DNA from: Sphacelaria rigidula
Taxonomy: Eukaryota > Phaeophyceae > Sphacelariales
Direction: 5' to 3'
Assembly (NCBI GenBank): GCA_964200075.2
Contig: CAXNAA020000446.1
Span: 1 to 21,253, forward strand
DNA: 21,253 nt
Within the stretch, counting starts at the first letter, position 1. The number at the start of each line of letters is the position of its first letter. Position numbers and translations under genes: made by a program. Below the pieces are notes generated by a model. It did no database searches. It was not told where the DNA came from and saw only the letters and a list, made by a program, of their open reading frames with translations. Positions 11,101 to 16,640 of this stretch are shown piece after piece.

Positions 11101-12884
11101 CGTTAAAAAAGTGCAGCGAAGACAAGACCAAATGGTGTTAGTTTCAATTGAGTGAATTTATGGGGCTTCCTCGTCAAGTGTTACTAATTCTTTTCACCGC
11201 TTCACTTTTTTGTGCGACTGGGTCCACAGTGCTCAGGATCTAGCGGCGGGAGCCGGGAAGCTTGTTGCAGGGACGGCGAAGGGTGCGGTTGGTGTGGGCA
11301 AAACTGTCGTGACGCTAGCCTGGGGTGCCAAGGATGCGCCGGCTGAGGCAAGTTGCCCGTCAGAAACCGCTTTCCATTATGATAGCAATAGCAATAATCA
11401 TGGAATAATGATGATGACAATAGTAGTAGTAGTAGTAGTAGTAGTAATAGTAGTAGTAGTAGTAGTAGTAGTAATAGTAGTAGTAGTAGTAGTAGTAGTA
11501 GGAGTAATAATAATAGTTCGTAGATCAAAATTCAAATGAATAACAATCTTGGCAGCAATATCATTGATATTAATGATTATAATCATAATAATAGAAAATG
11601 TAATAATAAAATATAGTAACAATACTAATATGAATGTTCATAGTACTAACAGTACTAGTGATGATAAAAATAGTGTTTCTCACGTTCAGTTTTTTGTGGG
11701 GGGTGTATTTTCCACTTTTTGGACATTTGACACGGTTCTTGGCCCCCAAGCAGGAAATGTCGCTATCACACGTCTTGGACACTTTGCATCACCGCACCGA
11801 GAGGAGTCTAGCCCTCTTTTCCGATTCGATTGGCTCTGTGGCTTCGAGAATGGCCTCTGGACAAAAGCGTGGCTGGAAATAAATAAATGTGGTGTCTGCC
11901 TGTATTTTGACGTGGAAATACCTGCAGACACCGCATGTTTTTGTCCAACCGTATTTTTGTTCAGAGGCCGTTCTCCTATCCCATCCGCAATACCAAAGTG
12001 TGAGGCGTGTACTGGGAAATGGATTAGTTGATTCCTTGAGATAATGGAATCTCATCCCGAGGAAGGGAGGGGGGGTTTGCAGCATGCCGGGAACAGAATA
12101 TCCTACAGGAATCATGGGGACCCAGCCACACTTGTAAGATTCATGCATTTATTTGTACAGCACAGTACAGTACCCGAAGGTACTGTAGTTTTTTTTTTTT
12201 TTGTATTCTCATACATGAACCAGCACCAAACGTACATATCTTCGTTTTTCCTTTCTGCCCCGGCAGGTTACTGTAAGGAAGCGTCCTCTGTTTCCGTTCC
12301 TCACAGGCCCGTGGACACGACTGCGGTTATACTGTGAGCATGTCGTTCCAGTGCTACCCCGATATCACTCTCACGTCCCCGGTGCGCGTGCTCTGTTCGC
12401 GCCCCTTGTCCCCCCGTCGCTTGGAATATGACCCGTATAGATTACGCGCAAGGTGCTGGGTCCCGTGTACAACTTCCAGCAGTCCAGACGAAGGATACGA
12501 GAGGCCCTCGCCAAGGAGGGCTCCTCCTCTCCTTCAGCATCGTCGTCATCGACGGCGCTTCTTGAAGAAGCTCCTTCCGCTTCTTCCTCTTCTTCGGTAA
12601 TTTCAAGCAGCGGAGCGACTTCGACGGAAACTTCGACGACGGCGACGACTGCAGCCGAAACTTCGAGTTCGGTCCCGGCGGGAAATGGATCATCCGACCG
12701 TCCGAAGGCGATCTCCGGAGAAAGCTCTGCCGACGACGTGACCCTCACCGCGGAAGACGTTCCGAGTCCCGCAGATGGACCAGGCAGATATGCGGAGAAA
12801 AAGACGAAGGGTTCTCCAACGTCTTCGGGCAAGGGGCCCGGCCCGAGCAGATGGAGCAAGTCGAGGCTCGAGAAGAAGACGTGA
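572..12884 (+). CDS. Spliced gene for an amphipathic-helix repeat protein (overall model, six exons)
   Basis: Overall span of a gene model built by hand; the exons are listed separately. Junctions after exons 1, 2, 3 and 5 are phase 0. Exon 4 ends in phase 2, and the single leading base of exon 5 completes its last codon, so one frame stays open throughout. The product is made of short Ala/Gly/Val/Lys segments with regular hydrophobic spacing, a strongly charged Glu/Arg stretch and a Ser/Thr tail; no signal peptide or membrane segment is visible in the part seen. The style recalls perilipin, LEA or synuclein-type 11-residue amphipathic helices that lie on lipid surfaces, but this is a resemblance in composition, not a family match. 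Function is unknown. The 5' end lies before 572 and may be outside the window. Introns are 1.0, 1.9, 0.9, 6.2 and 1.1 kb and filled with repeats. Confidence 0.6.
736..1342 (+). repeat. Tandem minisatellite: five copies of the exon 1 donor region joined by AGT/AGC tracts
   Basis: A roughly 50-base unit spanning the end of exon 1 and the start of intron 1 recurs five times, with GT dinucleotides at the equivalent splice position at 763, 895, 997, 1096 and 1249. Copies 1, 3 and 4 keep CAACAG|GTGGGAGG exactly; copy 2 has GAATAG|GTGGAA and copy 5 has GAACTG|GTAAGA. Each unit continues into a sequence close to ATGTTCAGAT and is separated from the next by AGT/AGC microsatellite (798-867, 931-969, 1053-1069, 1143-1209, 1292-1342). 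The units are diverged, so this is an old expansion. Confidence 0.85.
1479..1670. mobile_element. hAT-type MITE with 8-bp target site duplication
   Basis: A 192-bp element begins CAGGGCTCTTTACGCTACAC and ends with the near inverse (GTGAAGAGCCCTG). It is flanked on both sides by the identical octamer ATATTTTC (1471-1478 and 1671-1678). Terminal inverted repeats extend about 40 bp with a few mismatches. An inner inverted repeat (GGCTAG-ACTACGGTGGGGG and its complement) makes almost the whole element a hairpin. An 8-bp duplication and CAGGG termini are classic of the hAT superfamily. It carries no coding capacity and sits inside intron 1. The same terminal sequence occurs at 5257, 5415 and 6679. 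Confidence 0.9.
1691..1769 (+). repeat. CTG then TTG microsatellite abutting a 3' splice site
   Basis: About ten TGC units (from 1691) pass into about fifteen TTG units ending at 1769, immediately followed by TGTCTTGCAG. The T-rich repeat takes the place of the usual polypyrimidine tract of intron 1. Confidence 0.9.
1779..1889 (+). CDS. Exon 2 of the model: charged helical segment
   Basis: The acceptor TCTTGCAG|GAG and donor GGC|gtgagt are both close to consensus and bound exactly 37 codons in phase 0. The translation starts EREEKAVQEALARRETQKKL and ends TTAKAAVWGTVEG. The first half is strongly charged and helical; the second half returns to the small-residue amphipathic style of exon 1. 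No other frame is open across the exon with splice-compatible ends. This exon is the most secure part of the model because both splice sites are strong. Confidence 0.7.
2794..3100. repeat. Interspersed short motif ATTTCTTA, about nine copies
   Basis: Copies or near copies of AATTTCTTA lie at 2794, 2809, 2839, 2929, 2968, 3032, 3046, 3077 and 3092 with irregular spacing (15 to 90 bases). The sequence between them is unrelated, so it is not a simple tandem repeat. Confidence 0.55.
3192..3670. repeat. Diverged direct repeat pair (CCGGCGAAAA-YCCGGCG block)
   Basis: Positions 3192-3233 and 3630-3670 share about 80 percent identity by eye: CCGGCGAAAA, then CCGGCG, a CTCCGT/GTCCGT segment and TTTTGTAGGG/TTTGTAGGGG. 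They may be termini or copies of an unrecognised repeat family. Confidence 0.5.
3775..3912 (+). CDS. Exon 3 of the model: Gly/Ala/Pro then amphipathic helix
   Basis: The acceptor follows a C/T-rich tract (3717-3740) and CATTAG; the donor is GAG|gtattg. The exon is exactly 46 codons, phase 0 at both ends. The first part is Gly/Ala/Pro-rich (GETLAAGGAPAPAAVESGLG) and the second part reads RAQDAFKQAGDLAESIPRTV-KKIPVE, the same amphipathic type as exons 1 and 5 (exon 5 starts with the similar AQDLAAG). The donor is weaker than the others. The correct frame is not the longest open frame in this stretch, so a simple ORF search would miss it. Phase agreement with exons 2 and 4 supports it. Confidence 0.55.
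3913..4773 (+). other. Intron 3 with TTG/TTA microsatellite
   Basis: A TTG then TTA microsatellite occupies 3931-3986. Two related blocks at about 4269-4300 and 4481-4514 share CACAASTTGYGGATSGATTT and a following GTCTTTG. The 3' end has a clear pyrimidine tract (4705-4740) and a CTAAC branch-point-like sequence at 4758-4762. No gene seen. Confidence 0.5.
4774..5015 (+). CDS. Exon 4 of the model: amphipathic segment plus Glu/Arg coiled coil
   Basis: The exon starts after GAGAAAAG (phase 0 is satisfied only by this AG among the nearby candidates) and ends at AC|gtgagt in phase 2. The translation runs AQRKVDSVTASVTSTQETIN, then a VFSTVKGGVDGATGLAKRAV-type amphipathic stretch, then a run of Glu/Arg/Lys residues (EKREREERERREREEARKQK) that should be a highly charged single helix, and finally DAIVIVGGEPI. 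The acceptor choice is uncertain: a CAG at 4791-4793 would be a better splice match but would break the frame with exon 3. The donor is strong. The intron that follows is 6.2 kb. Confidence 0.6.
5134..5435 (+). repeat. 144-bp tandem duplication carrying a hAT left terminus
   Basis: Positions 5134-5277 and 5292-5435 are almost identical (offset 158 bp, a few differences). Each copy runs from the end of a TTG tract through a unique block to CAGGGCTCTTTACGCACACG, the first 20 bases of the hAT-like element. The TTG tracts at the copy borders suggest unequal exchange or slippage. Confidence 0.9.
5415..6679. mobile_element. Non-autonomous hAT-like element rich in ACGTCAC/GTGACGT motifs
   Basis: It starts CAGGGCTCTTTACGCACACG and ends ATAAAGAGCCCTG, the same termini as the MITE at 1479-1670. 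Flanking octamers GTGTTTAT (5407-5414) and GTTTTATG (6680-6687) are only similar when shifted, so the target duplication is not clear. Both subterminal regions are dense in GTGACGTGACG and GTTACACGTCAC-type motifs, as expected for transposase-binding arrays. An inner direct repeat occupies 6304-6412 and 6451-6561. The reading frames inside (94 and 109 codons at 5983-6325) show no transposase motif I recognise. Confidence 0.7.
6792..7054 (+). repeat. Left copy of an LTR-like direct repeat
   Basis: Matches 10301-10567 over about 265 bp at roughly 75 to 80 percent, starting CAGCTATGTGGA and ending CAGGTAAC or TAGGTAAC. The best-conserved core is GCCTCTCTCCCATGGAGTGG and CGGTAAACGCCCACTATGCA. Two bases after its end lies TGGTAGCTAGAG (7057-7068), close to the complement of an initiator-Met tRNA 3' end, which would make this a 5' LTR in + orientation. 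The 5' part of the LTR may have been displaced by the hAT-like element just upstream. Confidence 0.55.
7141..7218. repeat. Short foldback with perfect 20-bp arms
   Basis: TGCAAGGGCAGGTCGAGTAG at 7141-7160 is exactly inverted at 7199-7218, with a 38-base A/T-rich centre. No clear target duplication flanks it. It could be a very small MITE or a hairpin RNA source. Confidence 0.8.
7438..7725 (-). pseudogene. Unrecognised minus-strand frame, possibly a gag-like relic
   Basis: A 95-codon open frame with mixed composition, unlike the microsatellite frames nearby. The order LKLRSLHEGEVCGAYVS, then LVWSHSVAQMLN and TLSQMRKTI, recalls the spacing of copia-type gag proteins, but I cannot make a firm match. 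It lies between the two LTR-like repeats and in the opposite orientation to the one suggested by the primer-binding-like site. The frame is closed by stops on both sides and no neighbouring gag or pol motif is seen, so it is at best a fragment. Confidence 0.2.
10301..10567 (+). repeat. Right copy of the LTR-like direct repeat
   Basis: Partner of 6792-7054, ending TAGGTAACA. A purine-rich stretch GGGGAGGAGA lies at about 10018 and could be a polypurine tract if the LTR is longer than the part still shared. No target duplication was identified. Confidence 0.55.
10701..10740 (+). repeat. TACC/GACC tetranucleotide microsatellite
   Basis: Forty bases of CCTACCTACCTACCGA-type repeats with period 12 superimposed on period 4. 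Confidence 0.85.
10793..10851 (+). other. tRNA-like relic with pol III A and B boxes
   Basis: TGGTCCAACGG (10793-10803) fits an A box, and GGTTCGATTCC (10841-10851) fits a B box exactly. A T-arm-like stem GCGGG/CCTGC surrounds the loop TTCGATT. TTAGGGATA between them is like the D arm of tRNA-Glu, but extra bases are present and the acceptor ends do not pair. T-runs follow from about 10862. This is not a functional tRNA; a tRNA-derived SINE head or pseudo-tRNA is likely. Confidence 0.4.
11230..11347 (+). CDS. Exon 5 of the model: Gly/Ala/Val amphipathic segment
   Basis: The acceptor GGTCCACAG|T precedes one base that completes the Thr codon split at the end of exon 4, then 39 codons follow to GAG|gcaagt. 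The translation AQDLAAGAGKLVAGTAKGAV-GVGKTVVTLAWGAKDAPAE is a clean amphipathic, nearly acid-free segment with an 11-residue-like rhythm (AGKLVAGTAKG, VGVGKTVVTLA). The donor is GC rather than GT, but the following AAGT and preceding AG make a standard GC-AG site. Reading on past it runs into a microsatellite-coded Val tract, which is unlikely to be real protein. Confidence 0.65.
11420..11515 (+). repeat. AGT microsatellite
   Basis: About thirty AGT units with occasional AAT interruptions, only some 70 bases after the GC donor of exon 5. Confidence 0.95.
11846..11975. mobile_element. Foldback (MITE-like) element of 130 bp
   Basis: Arms of about 60 bp pair around a centre near 11911. The left arm starts GAGAATGGCCTCTGGACAAA and the right arm ends TTCAGAGGCCGTTCTC; GGTGTCTGC pairs with GCAGACACC. 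Arms are diverged, with mismatches and small gaps. No target duplication was found. Confidence 0.65.
12307..12333 (+). CDS. Possible 9-codon microexon
   Basis: TTTCCGTTCCTCACAG precedes 27 bases that end at ACT|gtgagc; both sites are strong and the length preserves phase 0. The encoded ARGHDCGYT does not resemble the rest of the protein, so it may be unused or alternative. Confidence 0.25.
12441..12884 (+). CDS. Terminal exon 6 of the model: Ser/Thr-rich, basic C-terminal tail
   Basis: The acceptor is CCCGTATAG|ATT or, equally in phase, GCGCAAG|GTG twelve bases later. The exon runs to TGA at 12882-12884. It begins with a conserved-looking basic helix (VLGPVYNFQQSRRRIREALA), then becomes low complexity: Ser/Ala/Thr-rich from about residue 25 to 90 of the exon, followed by a Lys/Pro/Ser/Gly-rich tail ending SRLEKKT. 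The tail is probably disordered and rich in possible phosphorylation sites. An AATAAA lies 77 bases after the stop. The antisense strand also has a 162-codon frame, which mirrors the low-complexity composition and is not taken as a gene. Confidence 0.65.
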   Translation: MTRKVLGPVYNFQQSRRRIREALAKEGSSSPSASSSSTALLEEAPSASSSSSVISSSGATSTETSTTATTAAETSSSVPAGNGSSDRPKAISGESSADDVTLTAEDVPSPADGPGRYAEKKTKGSPTSSGKGPGPSRWSKSRLEKKT

Positions 12885-12960
12885 AAATTCCTCCTGTCAG
12901 CTAGTTTTGGGTTCTGTATGTAGGGTATATACCGCCTGAAATTAGTGGATGTGCAACAGT

Positions 12961-12966
12961 AATAAA
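12961..12966 (+). promoter_or_regulatory. Polyadenylation signal AATAAA
   Basis: Canonical hexamer 77 bases after the stop codon of exon 6, followed by a GT/T-rich stretch. Confidence 0.5.
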
Positions 12967-13942
12967 GGAGGTATTTTATTGGCGAATGCGCTTCCGGATC
13001 ATACCGGAGTGTTCATATCAGGGCTCGATACCCTGCCGACCCATATCGGAACGTTCGGAACGGTCTACACATTCCGGTATGGTTTAGTATACCAACCAGA
13101 AATCCCCCGCTTCGGGGAACGATAACCCACAAAACACAAACTCGCATTTTTTCTGTCAATTTTGTGTTCGTCTACTTTTGAAGAATGATATATATATATA
13201 TATATATGTATATGGAGCGGCGTGTGGGTCGGAGGTGCCGGGAAATTACTGTTCATTCCACCATGTGATTTGCTTGCCCATGTTTTTCTGCGCAGGATAT
13301 GCCCGGGGCAGTCAAAAGTTACGGCACGGTTGTACCCTTTCCTCAATCCCCCCCCCCCCCCCCCCCCCAGAATGGTCCGTGACACTCTTCCATGCTGTCA
13401 GAGTACCGGTGGTGTTTCTGGTGTGTACAAAAAACCAGTGTATGCCTGATCCGAACAACCAGTAGGATACTTTCTACATTTACGCCGTTGTTGTAGCAGC
13501 CCGAGGAGGTGAGGGGGGGGAGGGGTGGAAGGGGGGAAATTTAGGCCACGAGGATCCTGACGTGTTCGGAGTCTGCTGCAACAGTACAGTTTCTCGCGCC
13601 AGTATACAACTGTCTACTATTAATAGACGACAGGTGCATAGTTTTTTTTTTTGGAACATACAAAAGCACTCAAAATATCACCATTTTCTCGCCGAGAGTA
13701 CGAAAAGGGTGCCTACCTACCTGTTTCATTTCGGGTAGGGAGAGCTGCAGAAGAATGAATGGAGGGTCTTCGCCAGAGATTGCAGCCGCAGCATAAGAAT
13801 AGTATCGTCCATGTGCGGATCGGTTGATCGCGGGTTCAGTTGGTAACGTGGAGCGTCAACATGACTGTAAGTAATTTCGTTTTGCGAATAGCTACTACTG
13901 TGCTTTGCGTTGAGCATATCTCTCTGTTTTTTTGTCTACTCA
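12967..13942. other. Intergenic, simple repeats only
   Basis: Contains a TA microsatellite (13189-13208), a run of 21 C (13348-13368), a G-rich stretch (13510-13538) and a T10 run near 13641. No gene seen on either strand. Confidence 0.5.
13348..13368 (+). repeat. Homopolymer C21
   Basis: Twenty-one consecutive C, flanked by CTCAAT and AGAATGG. Length may be unreliable in the assembly. Confidence 0.9.
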
Positions 13943-13950
13943 TCTGTCTA

Positions 13951-14062
13951 TCACGGGTGGCCACTGGGGTGCCTGCAACCTCAAGTTCTGACGTTACAGA
14001 CCTTGTGCAAGGTCTGTAACGTCCAAATTTGAGGTTGCAGGCAACCCAGTGGCCATCGGTGA
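13951..14062. mobile_element. 112-bp palindromic foldback with 7/8 target duplication
   Basis: The left arm TCACGGGTGGCCACTGG through GACGTTACAGACCTTG is mirrored by the right arm starting CAAGGTCTGTAACGTC and ending GGCCATCGGTGA, with only a 2-base loop at 14006-14007. Arms of 55 bases differ at a handful of sites. Flanks TCTGTCTA (13943-13950) and TCTATCTA (14063-14070) match in 7 of 8 bases, as in an aged 8-bp duplication, although the flank is itself a TCTA-like repeat. Confidence 0.8.
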
Positions 14063-14083
14063 TCTATCTACATCTATTTGTAC

Positions 14084-14150
14084 ATATATATATATATACA
14101 TACATGAAACGCACGGGACAGCACGTACGGGACGGCACGTACAGGACGGT
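14084..14150 (+). repeat. TA microsatellite then 14-bp tandem repeat
   Basis: TA units at 14084-14097 are followed from about 14112 by nearly three copies of a 14-mer close to CGGGACGGCACGTA. Confidence 0.75.
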
Positions 14151-14456
14151 ATCAAACATTGCGGCACCTCGTTATCGTGCGGTGTCACGCAATAACAAGC
14201 GAGCGATATTTGCTCCGTACTCCTCGGTCACTATGTTCGCGGGAGGTACCATGGAGCTGTCGCCAAGGAAGCAGACAAACTGTCACAATCTCGACGACAC
14301 CCTACGGACAACAACATATGGTCAGTAGATGCAATAGAATAATGTACTGGATTCAGTATAAGCCTGTGGGATGTGGCATGTTTTGACCATATCCTGTTAT
14401 TGTCCACGGGGTGTGCTCTCGGCGTACGAGGTCCGCGCAGCCATAGCCACACATCC

Positions 14457-14794
14457 GGCCATTTAGCCACCACCAATATTTCTCAAGGTTGGTCAACTTT
14501 TCGAGCCTCCAGAGGAATCAAACGCCTCCGGAAGGGTGCTCGGCCCTCCAGAGGAAATTGTATGGTTTCCTCCAGAGGGATTAAACGCCTCCGGAGGCTT
14601 GTTTTTGCCTCTGGAGAGTCGCGCACCCTTCCGAAGGCATTTTGCCACCCCCAAATTCCTCCGGAGGGGTGCGTGACCCTCCAGGTCGGTAGTGTTTAGT
14701 TTCCTCCAAAGGGGTCGGAGGCCTCCGGAGGCTTGTTTCGCCTCGGAGGACTGCGCATTCCTCCGGAGGCATTCTTGGGGGTAGACGAATGGCC
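14457..14794. mobile_element. Inverted-repeat element A with CCTCYRGAGG array
   Basis: It starts GGCCATTTAGCCACCACC and ends GGGGGTAGACGAATGGCC, an imperfect inverted repeat. The interior has many copies of the 10-mer CCTCCGGAGG or CCTCCAGAGG (for example near 14512, 14549, 14572, 14590, 14660, 14723, 14760). The start of the interior (GTCAACTTTTCGAGCCTCCA) matches that of element B. The open frames here are by-products of the repeated motif. The superfamily is not identified. Confidence 0.6.
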
Positions 14795-15197
14795 CACACG
14801 CGACCATTTGGCTACCCCCGAGAATACTCTGTTCCGGTCAACTTTTGGAGCCTCTAGAGGAATTAAACGCCTCTAGAGGGTGCGCGGCCGTCTAGAGAGG
14901 TGGGATTGAACACCGCGAGAGGATTGTTTTGCCTCTGGAGGACCGCGCACCCTCTGAAGGAACTTGGGGGATGCGCAGCCCTCCAGAGCACAATCTTTTT
15001 TGTTACTCTCGAAGGATTCAGACCTCAGAAGTCACTGCAGCGTCAGGCATACCCTCCAGAGGATTCGCGTATGACCGCACCTGGGGATGAAACATTCTCT
15101 AGAGGATGTTTTTATCCTCCGGAGGGTCACTTTTCCCTCGAGATGATGAAAGTCGCGATGGAGGATTTTTATGGGGGTAGCCGAATGGCCGCGTGTG
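14795..15197. mobile_element. Inverted-repeat element B with CCTCYRGAGG array
   Basis: Terminal inverted repeats of 25 bp: CACACGCGACCATTTGGCTA through CCCCC at the left, and GGGGGTAGCCGAATGGCC then GCGTGTG at the right, with two mismatches. The interior carries CCTCTAGAGG twice near 14853 and 14871, CCTCTGGAGG near 14934, CCTCCAGAGG near 15053 and CCTCCGGAGG near 15116. It lies end to end with element A and shares its interior start. No clear target duplication was found. Confidence 0.7.
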
Positions 15198-15225
15198 CAA
15201 TCAATCATGCGCGACGACCAGTGAA

Positions 15226-15403
15226 TTAATCGATCGATCAACCAATCAAGCAAGCAACCAATCAACCGATCAACCAGCCAACCAATCCACTAATCCACCA
15301 GTCCGCCAATCAATCACCAACCAACAAGCCAACCAACCAACCAATCAATAATTCAATCAATCACTCAATCAGCCAAACAATCAATCAACCAACCAATCAA
15401 TCG
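15226..15403 (+). repeat. Degenerate CAAT/CAAC tetranucleotide satellite
   Basis: About 180 bases of interspersed CAAT, CAAC, CAAG and CGAT units. A shorter relative lies at 390-485. Confidence 0.9.
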
Positions 15404-15511
15404 GTTGTGAAGATTTGCGGTTATCACAACTTCAGCGTACTGTAAAGGTCTGAATACAAAAAAATGCGGTTGAATCTTCAAGTCGAATGTCGATCTTCGA
15501 CCGAAGTCTGG

Positions 15512-16080
15512 TGTAACAAGGCAGCCCTTGCTAGGGTAATCTAAGTCGATCAGGTTCACGGATGTGAACACGGCTTCCCAGTTTCGGTCGCAGGAGAACT
15601 TGATAGCTCAGGCAGCAATCGAGCGTGTCACCATGATCGAGATATTTGAAAAACGTCCTATTATTATCGCGGTCCCCAGTTACTCTCGGTCCCTAATTTA
15701 CGCAAGGAGATATGCTCGGCGTTTTAAGCTCTACCGAGGAATAAAGGTGGACAACAGTAAGTCAGTAAGTCAGTTTTCAGAAAGAAATCGGAGGGAAACG
15801 AGCAAAAAGAGGGGCTGGTTTGACTGCGTTATAGATTTCCGGTCGCTCGACGTCTAAAAAATCGCTAGGGAAATCACCCGTGCTAATCACCCGCTCGGTA
15901 GGGGAATCACCCGTGCTAATCGGCAGCTCGCTATGAAAATCCGTGGGAAATCACCCGCTATTCTCGGAGTCTTTTTTTCTCGAGTAACTCTTATTCCTGG
16001 AACGTACTTCACAAATCGTGCCTACCGGCGAATCTACCTACTTGGCAGACTACAGGGTATACTACACGTATTCGTCATCA
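15512..16080 (-). repeat. 3' LTR of the copia element (left copy)
   Basis: Reads TGTAACA to CATCA on the plus strand. It shares GGTTCACGGATGTGAACACG, GCTCGACGTC, AAATCACCCGTGCT-ATCACCCGCT and ACTCTTATTCCTGGAA with the right copy. It is about 150 bp longer than the right copy because of extra sequence around 15670-15830 and a partial internal duplication of the AATCACCCGTGCTAATC motif at 15880-15925. Outer ends are inferred by alignment with the right copy. Confidence 0.75.
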
Positions 16081-16139
16081 CCCCCGCCAGCTCAACAATT
16101 CGGACACGCTACAGTACATGTCTCTGGGTTTTCGGAATC

Positions 16140-16640
16140 CTAAGAACCGTTCATCAGAAAACGAGTATGCCCCTCAAAGGTCGTCGAGTCCGATGCTTTG
16201 GTGAGGATGTCCGCGTGTTGCTCTCCTGAGTTCACGTGTTCCACACGGATGATGCCGCTGTCGACGGCATCCCTAACGGCGTGATGTTTAACGTCGATGT
16301 GCCTTGACCGTCGGCTGTTGAACCGGTTGTTTGCCATTCCAATAGCGCCCTGACTATCCTCATGAAAAGGGATCCCGGTGTCAGCGGGCGGCGCCCTGAA
16401 GGATAGTACCTGTCCGAAGAAGCGCAGCTCGTTGGTTGCTTCTGCGAGCGCCGTGTACTCCGACTCTGATTAAGCCGAAGCGGTGAGCTTCTGTGCCCGG
16501 GAGAACCAGCTGATGGCGCCTCCGGCCAGCATGAACGCCACTCCTGACACCGAACGCCGGGTATCCGGGCACGTGGCGTGGTCCGCGTCGACCCACGCGG
16601 AAACTTGGTGTCGTTTCTGGACGTTTCACCGTTCACGATC
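16140..16640 (-). pseudogene. RNase H relic (pol C terminus)
   Basis: The frame entered after a shift near 16630 encodes VDADHATCPDTRRSVSGVAF, AGGAISWFSRAQ, ESEYTALAEATNELRFF, EDSQGAIGMANNRF and RSRHIDVKHHAVRD, with the acidic catalytic positions (D in DADH, E in ESEY, D in EDSQ) still present. One in-frame stop precedes ESEY (about 16470). The C terminus ends HADILTKASDSTTFEGHTRF, the usual end of copia pol, with the stop at 16140-16142. Confidence 0.85.

Larger units (their letters stand above)
5016..11229 (+). other. Intron 4 (6.2 kb), repeat-filled
   Basis: Runs from gtgagt to CCACAG. It holds TTG microsatellites (5080-5135, 5276-5295), a 144-bp tandem duplication, a hAT-like element (5415-6679), LTR-like direct repeats (6792-7054 and 10301-10567), a short foldback (7141-7218) and a tRNA-like relic (10793-10851). 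I recognise no intact gene in 7070-10290; the frames there are His/Ser/Thr-rich and broken, and no conserved enzyme motif was found on either strand. Confidence 0.5.
11348..12440 (+). other. Intron 5 (GC-AG) with AGT microsatellite and foldback
   Basis: Contains AGT repeats at 11420-11515, an A/T-rich stretch to 11640 and an inverted-repeat element at 11846-11975. A block at 12029-12072 resembles 11056-11103 in intron 4. The 3' end of the intron could instead be split by a microexon (see 12307-12333). No other gene seen. Confidence 0.5.

Noticed and set aside
11210-11539. Read-through of exon 5 into a Val/Ile-rich tail
   Set aside because: The tail is encoded by the AGT microsatellite, and a GC-AG donor gives a better in-frame continuation to exon 6.
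12371-12859. 162-codon minus-strand frame opposite exon 6
   Set aside because: It mirrors the Ser-rich GC-biased exon; the plus strand has splice, stop and AATAAA support.
14457-15197. CRISPR-like array
   Set aside because: The 10-mers are palindromic, irregularly spaced and inside TIR-bounded elements. No constant repeat-spacer pattern exists, and the context is eukaryotic.
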